The notes beneath the pieces were generated by a model. The model did no database searches, was not told the DNA's origin, and saw only the letters and a list, made by a program, of their open reading frames with translations. From Halomonas zincidurans B6 (GTDB taxonomy: Bacteria > Pseudomonadota > Gammaproteobacteria > Pseudomonadales > Halomonadaceae), in NCBI RefSeq assembly GCF_000731955.1, contig NZ_JNCK01000001.1:2356001-2420000 (forward strand): 64,000 nt of DNA, given 5' to 3'. How positions within the stretch are numbered: position 1 is the first letter of the stretch; each line of letters begins with the position of its first letter. Shown piece by piece: positions 49,886 to 57,106 of this stretch. Both the position numbers and the translations under genes were made by a program.

Positions 49886-51028
49886 CTAGCGTAGCGTCAC
49901 ACTGGCGTAGGTCGGCTCGCCCTGCGCCTGGGTCAGTGCCAGCACTGCGCTCGACAGCGGCTCGGCGGGTGGCGCCGAGAGGGACATGCGCACGCGCAGC
50001 TCACGCTCGCCCGGAGTATCGCGCGCCTGGCGGGAGTCGATTCCGTTGCGCTCGTCGCGTGGCGGAACGCCGAAATACTCGCGATAGCACTTGGAGAAGT
50101 GCGGCGTGGACACGAAGCCGCAGGCCGAGGCGACCTCGATGATCGACAGCGCGGTCTGCTTGAGCAGTTGACGCGCCCGGGTCAGGCGCAGCTTGAGGTA
50201 ATAGCGCGACGGCGAGCAGTTGAGGTACTTCTGGAACAGCCGCTCGAGCTGACGCCGCGAGACGTCGACGTAGCTGGCCAGCTCGTCGAGGCCGATGGGC
50301 TCCTCTAGATTGGCCTCCATCAGCGCGACGATCTCCAGCAGCTTGGGCTGGGTGGTGCCCAGCACGTGCTTGAGCGGCACCCGCTGCTGATCCTGCTCGT
50401 TGCGCACCCGATCGTAGATGAACATCTCGGAGATGCCCGCGGCCAGTTCGCGGCCGTGGTCGCGGCCGATCAGGTTGAGCATCATGTCGAGCGGCGCGGT
50501 GCCGCCCGAGGCGGTGAAGCGGTCACGATCGATCGAGAACAGCCGGGTGGTCAACGGCACCCGCGGAAACGCCTCCTGCATCGCCGCCAGGCACTCCCAG
50601 TGGATGCTGGTCTCGTAGCCGTCGAGCAGCCCGGCCTTGGCCAGCGCCCAACTGCCGGTGCACACCGAACCCAGCCGTCGCGAGAGCCGCGACTGAGCCT
50701 GCAGCCAGGCAACGTGCTCGCGAGTCACGCCGCGATGCGGGGCAACGCCGCCACACACCACCACCCAATCGAGCGACAGCGGAATGTGCGTCGCCGCGTC
50801 GGGGGTGATCTGCAAGCCGTCGCTGGCCCGCACCAGCTCGCCGTCGTGGCTCAACGTGTACCAGCGGTAGAGTTCGCGACCGGCCAGTTGATTGGCCATG
50901 CGCAGCGGCTCGATGGCCGAGGCCAGCGAGATCAGGGTGAAGTTTTCCAGCAGCAGGAAACCCAGCGTCTGGGGGACAACGGCCCGCGCGGCCGCCGACG
51001 ATGCCTGTACAGCCTGGGAAGATGCCAT
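49886..51028 (-). CDS. gbdR: GlxA/GbdR-type AraC-family regulator (probable glycine betaine regulator)
   Basis: 380 residues from ATG 51028, which has AGAGGAGATCGCC. The N-terminal half is a DJ-1/PfpI-like amidotransferase domain (LGFLLLENFTLISLASAIEP, VVVCGGVAPHRG, GSVCTGSWALAKAGLLDGYE, SIHWECL). The C-terminal part is an AraC HTH (LDELASYVDVSRRQLERLFQ, IIEVASACGFVSTPHFSKCY). The sequence is of the GbdR/CdhR branch that activates choline, betaine, dimethylglycine and carnitine catabolism. The exact ligand is an inference from family and from the halophilic lifestyle. Confidence 0.83.
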   Translation of the reverse strand: MASSQAVQASSAAARAVVPQTLGFLLLENFTLISLASAIEPLRMANQLAGRELYRWYTLSHDGELVRASDGLQITPDAATHIPLSLDWVVVCGGVAPHRGVTREHVAWLQAQSRLSRRLGSVCTGSWALAKAGLLDGYETSIHWECLAAMQEAFPRVPLTTRLFSIDRDRFTASGGTAPLDMMLNLIGRDHGRELAAGISEMFIYDRVRNEQDQQRVPLKHVLGTTQPKLLEIVALMEANLEEPIGLDELASYVDVSRRQLERLFQKYLNCSPSRYYLKLRLTRARQLLKQTALSIIEVASACGFVSTPHFSKCYREYFGVPPRDERNGIDSRQARDTPGERELRVRMSLSAPPAEPLSSAVLALTQAQGEPTYASVTLR

Positions 51029-51438
51029 GGCGATCTCCTCTTCCACGGGTCCGCCCTTCGGTTTGCGCCCAAGGGTCCTATTGTAATTGTTAGCAGTGTC
51101 AATCGCCCACTGCGTCAAGATCATCGCTGAACGCGACATTCCTGCAGTTCATTCTTGCGGACAAGCGGAGTCAACGCACTCATCAACGACATCCATGTCG
51201 CAAAAAGACATGACAAGGTCGCTTCCCGCGTCGCGTGTGGCAAACCATCAGCAAGGGCGCCGCACGTCGCCGCCGTAGCGCCACTCGCCGATGGTCGCGA
51301 TTGACCGCCATGCGCGCCGACTCCATGCTCGAATAGACCGTGACACGTTGCCCCGCCACGTCTGGCGAATCCGTCGGCTCTCGAAGCGATGGCTCTCGAG
51401 GCGATGGTTGGGCGAGGAATCATAGAAGGGAGGTCGCC
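51029..51438. other. Divergent spacer between the GbdR-like gene and acyl-CoA dehydrogenase
   Basis: 410 bp with no gene on either strand that I can support. It must hold both divergent promoters. A 15-bp near-repeat (TCTCGAAGCGATGGC then TCTCGAGGCGATGGT) lies about 40 bp upstream of the dehydrogenase start. The part nearest the regulator is AT-richer (CAATTGTTAG-like on one strand). Confidence 0.4.
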
Positions 51439-53085
51439 ATGACCGACCACGCGCCGCGCAGCCAGCTTGCCACTCACCGGGTCGACAATCAGCCGCCCGC
51501 GCCCCGCGATCGCGATCTTTTCGCACTCGATCAGCCGCTGCGCGAGGCGCTGGCCCGCGAAGCCCCCGACTGGGTGGCGCGGCGGCTCGAGGCGCTGGGC
51601 GCCGCGGTGGGCAGTCGCGAAGTCCAGGCCCTGGGCGAAGCCGCCAACCGTCACCCGCCCGAGCTGCGGCTGTTCGACCGCCACGGCCGGCGCCTCGACG
51701 AGGTCGTCTACCATCCCGCCTATCATGAACTGATGCACCTGGCCTTCGACAACGGCTGGCACGCCGTGGCCTGGGAGGAGGAGCACCACGGCGGGCACCA
51801 GGCGCATGTCGCCGCGCTCTATCTGCTGACCCAGGCCGAGCCCGGTTTCTGCTGCCCGCTGACCATGACCCACGCGGCGATTCCCGCGCTGCGCCGCGAA
51901 CCGCAGGTCTTCGACGAGTGGCGGTTCCGGCTGCTGGCCTGGGATTACGACGAGCGCGCGGTACCCGCCTGGGAAAAACCCGCCGTCACCCTGGGCATGG
52001 CGATGACCGAGAAACAGGGCGGCAGCGACGTGCGCGCCAACACCACCCACGCCGAACGCGCCAGCGACGGCTACCGACTGACCGGCCACAAGTGGTTCTG
52101 CAGCGCGCCGATGTCCGACGCCTTCCTGACCCTGGCGCAGACCGACGAGGGCTTGAGCTGCTTTCTGGTGCCCCGCTTCACCCCCGACGGCCAGCGCAAC
52201 GCGCTCGAGATCCAGCGGCTCAAGGACAAGTGCGGCAACCGCGCCAATGCCTCGGCGGAGATCGAATTCCGCGACGCCTACGGCGAAGCGGTCGGCGAAC
52301 CCGGCCGCGGCATTCCCACGATCCTCGAGATGGTCCAGCAGACCCGACTCGACGCCGCCACCGCACCCGCCGGCATGATGCGTCAGGCGCTGCTCGAGGC
52401 CTGGAGCCACGTGAGCCAGCGCCAGGCTTTCGGCCGCGCGCTCGGCGAGCAGCCGCTGATGCGCCGAGTGATCGCCGATATGGCGCTGGAAAGCGAAGCC
52501 AGCCTGGCGCTGGTGATGCGCACCGCGCGAGCCTTCGACACCCCCGGGAACGCCCACGAGCAAGCCCTGGCGCGGCTGCTTCCGGCACTCGGCAAATACT
52601 GGCACAACAAGCGTGGCCCCGGGTTCATGGCCGAAGCCATGGAGTGCCTGGGCGGCATCGGTTATGTCGAGGAAACGCCGCTCGCGCGGCTCTACCGCGA
52701 GGCGCCGGTCAACTCGATCTGGGAGGGTTCCGGCAACGTGATCTGCCTAGACGTGCTGCGGGTGTTCGACCGTCACCCGGAGTGCTTCGATGCGTTGCGC
52801 GAGGAGCTCGCCACGGCGCGCGGCTTGTCGCCGGCGTATGCGCGGGCCGTGGCAGCGCTCGAAAACGCGTTCAGCGAGCCGCACGCCTCGCTCGAGGCCA
52901 ACGCCCGCTGGCTGACCCAACGCATGGCCCAGTGCCTGCAGGCCGCCCTGCTCCTGCAGCACGCGCCCAGCGAGGTCAGCGACAGCTTCTGCCGCAGCCG
53001 CCTCGACGACAGTGTCAGCCCGGTTTACGGCGTGTTGCCGCTGGACATGCCACTGGATGCGATACTCGCGCGCATCGAACCCTGA
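51439..53085 (+). CDS. AidB-like acyl-CoA dehydrogenase
   Basis: 548 residues from ATG 51439 (GGGAGGTCGCC upstream). The protein follows AidB: VYHPAYHELMHLAFDNGWHA, CPLTMTHAAIPALR, GMAMTEKQGGSDVRANTTHA, GYRLTGHKWFCSAPMSDAFL, MAEAMECLGGIGYVEETPLA and REAPVNSIWEGSGNVICLDV. AidB proteins bind FAD and double-stranded DNA and are induced by alkylation; dehydrogenase activity is weak. The length matches. It is divergent from the GbdR-like gene, whose relation to it is unclear. Confidence 0.87.
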   Translation: MTDHAPRSQLATHRVDNQPPAPRDRDLFALDQPLREALAREAPDWVARRLEALGAAVGSREVQALGEAANRHPPELRLFDRHGRRLDEVVYHPAYHELMHLAFDNGWHAVAWEEEHHGGHQAHVAALYLLTQAEPGFCCPLTMTHAAIPALRREPQVFDEWRFRLLAWDYDERAVPAWEKPAVTLGMAMTEKQGGSDVRANTTHAERASDGYRLTGHKWFCSAPMSDAFLTLAQTDEGLSCFLVPRFTPDGQRNALEIQRLKDKCGNRANASAEIEFRDAYGEAVGEPGRGIPTILEMVQQTRLDAATAPAGMMRQALLEAWSHVSQRQAFGRALGEQPLMRRVIADMALESEASLALVMRTARAFDTPGNAHEQALARLLPALGKYWHNKRGPGFMAEAMECLGGIGYVEETPLARLYREAPVNSIWEGSGNVICLDVLRVFDRHPECFDALREELATARGLSPAYARAVAALENAFSEPHASLEANARWLTQRMAQCLQAALLLQHAPSEVSDSFCRSRLDDSVSPVYGVLPLDMPLDAILARIEP

Positions 53086-53093
53086 AGCCGGCC

Positions 53094-53702
53094 TCAGCCG
53101 ACCAGCACCCGCAGCGCCAAGGCGATCAGCAACACGCCGGTGATACGGTTGATCCAGTGCGCGCGGGCCTGCAGCCATGGCAGCACCGTGGAGTGCGACA
53201 GTGCCAGCGCGACCATGACGTACCAGCCGCCGTCGATCAGCGTCGCCGTGGCGACGATCAGCGCCTTGCCGGGCCACGCCATGTCGGCGCTGACGAACTG
53301 GCTGAGCAGGGCGACGAAGAACAGAATCAGCTTGGGGTTGCCCAACGCCACCAGAACGCCGTCTCTGGCGGCCTGGGCCGGGCCGCTGGCGGCGCCCTGT
53401 GCCTCCAGCGCGCCGCCGCGTCCGGCACGCAACGCCTTGATGCCCAACCAGGCCAGATACGCCGCGCCGCCCCAGGTGATCACCATAAACAGCATCGGCT
53501 GACGACTGATCACCGCGCCCAGCCCCCACACCGTCAGCAAGGCGTACAGCCCCACGCCCATGGCATGGGCGAGCCCGGCAATCACCCCTGGAGTACGCCC
53601 GCCGCCCAGCGTATGGCGCAGCACCATCGCCAGGCTGGGGCCGGGCGACATCGCGCCCAGCGCACAAACGGCGGCGAGCGACAGCCATAGCGTCAGCGGC
53701 AT
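53094..53702 (-). CDS. LysE/RhtB-family amino acid exporter
   Basis: 202 residues with about six membrane helices and the LysE signature AMSPGPSLAMVLRHTLGGGR near the N-terminus, plus GLGAVISRQPMLFMVITWGG and VALGNPKLILFFVALLSQF. The family exports amino acids or homoserine lactones; the substrate is unknown. It is convergent with the acyl-CoA dehydrogenase gene, 9 bp apart. Confidence 0.9.
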   Translation of the reverse strand: MPLTLWLSLAAVCALGAMSPGPSLAMVLRHTLGGGRTPGVIAGLAHAMGVGLYALLTVWGLGAVISRQPMLFMVITWGGAAYLAWLGIKALRAGRGGALEAQGAASGPAQAARDGVLVALGNPKLILFFVALLSQFVSADMAWPGKALIVATATLIDGGWYVMVALALSHSTVLPWLQARAHWINRITGVLLIALALRVLVG

Positions 53703-53736
53703 GCGGGGCTCATCCCTCTCTCCTCACGCTACTTTT

Positions 53737-54150
53737 TCAACGGTGGAATTGGCCGGACGCTTCGGGCTGCCAGAGGATCGCGTCGATGCGCAGCGTCTGC
53801 CGGCTGCCGTCCCCGCGCGGCCAGCTTACGCAGTCGCCGAGACAACGGCCCAGCAGGTCGGCACCCAGGTCGGTGAACACCGACAGGCCATCCTGGACGC
53901 TGTCCAGCGAATGCGGGAAGACCAGCGTGCAGGTGATCGAACGTGCGTCGCCCGGGTCGGTCAGGCGAATTTGCGTATTCATGCTGACGACGCTGGCGGG
54001 CAGTTCCTGCGGGTCGAAGACGATCCCCAGATCGAGCTTGCCCTGGAGCGTGCCGGTCAGTCGTTGCTCGTCGATGTCGTCCATTTCGTCGATCAAGCGT
54101 TGCAGGCGTTCGGCGTCCAGGCGGTTCAAGGTCATTGCACGGCGTAGCAT
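53737..54150 (-). CDS. Rnk/GreA-GreB C-terminal-domain protein
   Basis: 137 residues from ATG 54150, which has AAGGAG. The N-terminal helical stretch (LDAERLQRLIDEMDDIDEQR) is followed by the FKBP-like GreA/GreB C-terminal domain (ELPASVVSMNTQIRLTD, TCTLVFPHSLDSVQDGLSVF, ADLLGRCLGDCVSWP). This is the arrangement of Rnk, the regulator of nucleoside diphosphate kinase that binds RNA polymerase. Functional assignment is by family only. The gene stands alone. Confidence 0.8.
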   Translation of the reverse strand: MLRRAMTLNRLDAERLQRLIDEMDDIDEQRLTGTLQGKLDLGIVFDPQELPASVVSMNTQIRLTDPGDARSITCTLVFPHSLDSVQDGLSVFTDLGADLLGRCLGDCVSWPRGDGSRQTLRIDAILWQPEASGQFHR

Positions 54151-54786
54151 ATAGAGACTCCTTCTCTTGAATGCCATGAGCGTTAGCGCGAAAAAACAGC
54201 CCGCCCTCGCTGGTTGCTGCGGGAAAAGGACTGATATCGCACGCTCATCATAAGCCTGAATGCCAATCGAAGTCAGGCCCGGCCATTCAACCAAGGATCA
54301 ATGGGCAGTCGCCCCACCGTGACCGATCGGAGGCACAAAAAAGGACCGGCACCCCCGAGGGAGCGCCAGCCAAACAGGGATGCAGAGATGCATCGCCATC
54401 ATTCTAAAGGCGCAAAAATGTTCGCAATTGCCGGAAATGGCCCCGTTTACAAGGGCAAATTAATTCAATCGGGCGTCCGAGAATAATCAATGAAAATATA
54501 ATCTTGCAATACGCCTCGCAGCCCATGAGCAACAGGATCCTGCTCTCCGTCGTGCCCGACAGGTCGGCACCCGGTCACGAACACTTTCGATGCCCGCTTC
54601 GTGAATACCGTTGCGGGCCCTTGAAATCCTTGAATGTAACCCAATGTATACTAACGTAAGAAGCAAGGGCACGTGACACCCTTGCACTGCAAAGGAGAGC
54701 ACCAGGGACAAGCTGCAGAGAACGACGGAAACGGCCCACCATCATCCGAGCATCGTCTATTGCCGGCGTGCATACTCAAGGCTTGG
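54151..54786. other. Intergenic region at the left edge of the copper island
   Basis: About 640 bp with no gene I can support; a 61-codon frame from 54301 lacks a ribosome site and motifs. It is more AT-rich than the sequence to the left. A possible promoter TTGAAA...TATACT (54620-54653, 20-bp spacer) points rightwards, into a stretch (54660-54786) with no gene. This suggests that a gene it once served has been lost. Confidence 0.4.
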
Positions 54787-56223
54787 TTAACCTGTCACAA
54801 CGAACTGGCCCATCATGCCTGTGTCCTCATGTTCAAGATTATGGCAGTGGTACATGTAAGGCAGATATGGATCACTGTAATCCGTAAAGCTCAGAAGCAC
54901 GCGTACCCGCTCACCAGGATTGACGACCACCGTATCCTTCAGTCCCCTCTCGTTCCGTGCAGGCGGCGAGCCATTGCGATCGAGTATCCGGAACTGGACA
55001 TCATGTACATGGAACGGATGGGGTACCATGCTGGTGTTACTCATCTCCCATATCTCTGTGGTTCCTAAACGGACAGTTTCATCGATACGGTTGCGATCCA
55101 TCCGTTTTCCATTGATCGTCATGCCCATTCCCAATACGAACGGGCGAGTCCCGATCGCCTGAGCAGGATCGGGCGGATCCAGGGTGGCGAGACGACTGGG
55201 CAGCGCCGCGACGCGAGCACGTTCGAGATCGGGCTGGATACGCAAGATATCGAACACCTGTTCACTGCCCACCGGGCCGCTTCCCGAAGAGACGGCACGC
55301 AACACGACGGGGCGACCATCGCTTAAATCAACAATGACCTGAGCGCGCTCGCCAGGTGCGAGACTAATGTGCGAGACATCAATCGGGCGCTCCAGAAGCC
55401 CGCCATCGGTTCCTATCTGGCTGAATAGGCGCGCGTCGCTGAAACCCAGCGAGTAGAAGCGCGCATTGGACCCATTGAGTATTCGCAAGCGCAGCTTCTG
55501 GGATTTTGATTCAAGATACGGATTCAAGCTGCCATTAACGAGCATGACGTTGCCCATCACGCCCATCATCATGCCGGAGTAAAATAGCGAACCGTCATCG
55601 TCGAACGTGCGATCCTGCAGCACTAGTGGAATGTCATCCACCCCGTATTCGTTCGGCAGGTCCAGGCGCCCGGTCTCCTCATCATCCACGTAAATCAGCC
55701 CGGCAAGGCCCTGGTACACCTGCGGGCCGGTGACGGGCGGCAAATGGGAGTGATACCAGAACATCGAGCCACGCTGTTTCACCTCAAATTGTGGCGACCA
55801 CGTGGCACCATCCTTGATGATCTGATGAGGCCCCCCATCGGCATAGGCCGGTAGATGAAAGCCATGCCAATGCAGCGTACTGTTCTGGCCGAGCTTATTG
55901 GTGACGTTGAGTCGCACGGTATCCCCGGCCCGCATCTTTAGCGTCGGGCCCAGATAGCTGCCGTTGATACCCAGCGTGGGCGTATTCACTCCATCGTAGA
56001 ATGGGGTAGTCCCCTTCTGTAGATTGAGGTCGTACACCCTGACCCCGTCCCGGTTTTCCCCGCCAAGCACGGGCGGAACAGCAAGCGGCTTGAGAGAGGC
56101 GGCAAAAGCAGGTCTACCAAACAATATCTGTTGCAAGCCCCCATAACCGGCCATGCCCGCGACCAGCGTTGCCGCGCTTCCGCCAAGGAGCAAGTTCTTG
56201 ACGAGATCTCTTCTTGTAAGCAT
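54787..56223 (-). CDS. Tat-exported multicopper oxidase (CueO/CotA-like)
   Basis: 478 residues from ATG 56223. It has a twin-arginine signal (TRRDLVKNLLLGGSAATLVA) and the four copper-binding boxes: TLHWHGFHLP, MFWYHSHLPP, HPFHVHDVQF and YHCHNLEHEDTGMM, the last giving the type 1 Cys, His and axial Met. The domain order is that of CueO/SufI/FtsP-type three-domain oxidases, but the Met-rich helix of E. coli CueO is not evident. It probably oxidises Cu(I) or organic substrates in the periplasm. A CueR-type promoter lies just upstream. Confidence 0.9.
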   Translation of the reverse strand: MLTRRDLVKNLLLGGSAATLVAGMAGYGGLQQILFGRPAFAASLKPLAVPPVLGGENRDGVRVYDLNLQKGTTPFYDGVNTPTLGINGSYLGPTLKMRAGDTVRLNVTNKLGQNSTLHWHGFHLPAYADGGPHQIIKDGATWSPQFEVKQRGSMFWYHSHLPPVTGPQVYQGLAGLIYVDDEETGRLDLPNEYGVDDIPLVLQDRTFDDDGSLFYSGMMMGVMGNVMLVNGSLNPYLESKSQKLRLRILNGSNARFYSLGFSDARLFSQIGTDGGLLERPIDVSHISLAPGERAQVIVDLSDGRPVVLRAVSSGSGPVGSEQVFDILRIQPDLERARVAALPSRLATLDPPDPAQAIGTRPFVLGMGMTINGKRMDRNRIDETVRLGTTEIWEMSNTSMVPHPFHVHDVQFRILDRNGSPPARNERGLKDTVVVNPGERVRVLLSFTDYSDPYLPYMYHCHNLEHEDTGMMGQFVVTG

Positions 56224-56345
56224 CCGTTTATCCGTTGATTGATGCGGGATGGGGGAAACAGGCCGGTCAAGCCGGGGCACCCCGAAAATAGTGAAGGAAG
56301 AATGGCAGCGGTCGAGCAAGGCCGCTGACCGCTGGGAAAAGCGCT

Positions 56346-56376
56346 AGCTTAAACCTTTGCCTGGCCCGAAGGTCAA
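56346..56376 (-). promoter_or_regulatory. CueR-type copper-responsive promoter of the multicopper oxidase
   Basis: On the minus strand the -35 TTGACC (56376-56371) and -10 TAAGCT (56351-56346) are separated by 19 bp. The spacer begins TTCGGGCC and ends AAAGGTT, giving the split dyad ACCTT...AAGGT typical of CueR sites; E. coli copA has the same ends and the related -10 TAACCT. The overlong spacer is the hallmark of MerR-family promoters that need DNA untwisting. It lies about 120 bp upstream of the oxidase start. Confidence 0.78.
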
Positions 56377-56424
56377 GTGCGTTGGACCACTTCAGCTCGC
56401 CTGGTGCAATGACAAGCTGGGGTA

Positions 56425-56455
56425 TTGACATTAAAGTTAACTTTAAAGCTATCGT
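56425..56455 (+). promoter_or_regulatory. MerR-type promoter of the merR1-copA unit
   Basis: -35 TTGACA (56425-56430) and -10 TATCGT (56450-56455) are 19 bp apart, with the perfect 16-bp palindrome TTAAAGTTAACTTTAA (56431-56446) in the spacer. The same architecture, with a near-identical operator, precedes the intact peroxiredoxin gene at 59760. The operator differs from the CueR dyad facing the other way. It should drive the peroxiredoxin remnant, the first MerR gene and, by read-through, copA. Confidence 0.78.
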
Positions 56456-56460
56456 AGGCA

Positions 56461-56565
56461 ATGCAGCCTCAGCCCTTGGCGTCGGACGAGGAAGCCAGGG
56501 AGCGCTTTCCTGAAGGCCGGGATGAGCAGACACCGTACCTGCGTGTGGTCCGCCAGCCCAAGTAA
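56461..56565 (+). pseudogene. C-terminal remnant of a duplicated peroxiredoxin gene
   Basis: A 34-codon frame from ATG 56461 whose last 27 codons (SDEEARERFPEGRDEQTPYL and then RVVRQPK) match the end of the intact peroxiredoxin at 59830-60462 with two changes. The bases just upstream (GTAGGCAATGCA) match the intact copy's leader, so everything between leader and codon ~183 has been deleted. It is not expected to be functional, but it keeps the promoter joined to the first MerR gene. Confidence 0.85.
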
Positions 56566-56629
56566 CTCACAGAATATCAGCTGGCCCGGTTTGCACCGGG
56601 TTGCCTGAAATTTCGCTGAGGAGGTACTG

Positions 56630-57034
56630 ATGACGACTTACAGTATCGGGCAGCTGGCCGAGCGCTGCGGCATTGCCACCCAGGCGATCCGCTACTATGA
56701 GCAAGAGCGGCTCATGCCGACCCCTCAGCGAACGGAATCCAACTACCGCCGCTACCCCGAGGAGCATGTGGCCAGGCTGCGGTTCATTCTTCATGCCAAG
56801 CAATGGGGGTTTACCCTCGACGAGATTCGTGAGCTGCTGATCCTGCAGGATGCCAACGGCGACCGGGCACAAGCCAAGCGGATTGCCGAAGAGAAGCTGG
56901 CCAAAGTTCGAGAGCAGCTCAAGCATCTTTCTAAGATCGAGTCGGTGCTTTCAAGGACGCTCTTTGAATGCTCAGGAGAAGGACCCATGCAGGAAGGGTG
57001 CCCCATTGTCGAAGCGATCACCGACGGCAAATAA
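56630..57034 (+). CDS. MerR-family metal-responsive regulator, copy 1
   Basis: 134 residues. The MerR winged HTH (YSIGQLAERCGIATQAIRYY) precedes a dimerisation helix (about 80-110) and a C-terminal metal loop with Cys114 and Cys124 (ECSGEGPMQEGCPI), comparable to CueR (Cys112, Cys120). The residue that is Ser in Cu(I)-sensing CueR and Cys in Zn/Hg/Cd sensors is Arg79, so the metal is uncertain. It lies 72 bp upstream of copA in the same direction, which favours copper. It is almost identical at DNA level to the second copy at 60527. Confidence 0.87.
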   Translation: MTTYSIGQLAERCGIATQAIRYYEQERLMPTPQRTESNYRRYPEEHVARLRFILHAKQWGFTLDEIRELLILQDANGDRAQAKRIAEEKLAKVREQLKHLSKIESVLSRTLFECSGEGPMQEGCPIVEAITDGK

Positions 57035-57106
57035 AGCCTCTGCGCCTTTCTCTCTGGGCTTGGCGACGAACCTTCTTAACGTAAGCGATACTACCAGGAG
57101 TTCTAG

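Noticed and set aside
54301..54486. A 61-codon frame near the Rnk-like gene
   Set aside because: Low-complexity basic product, no ribosome site, and unlike neighbouring genes in codon use.
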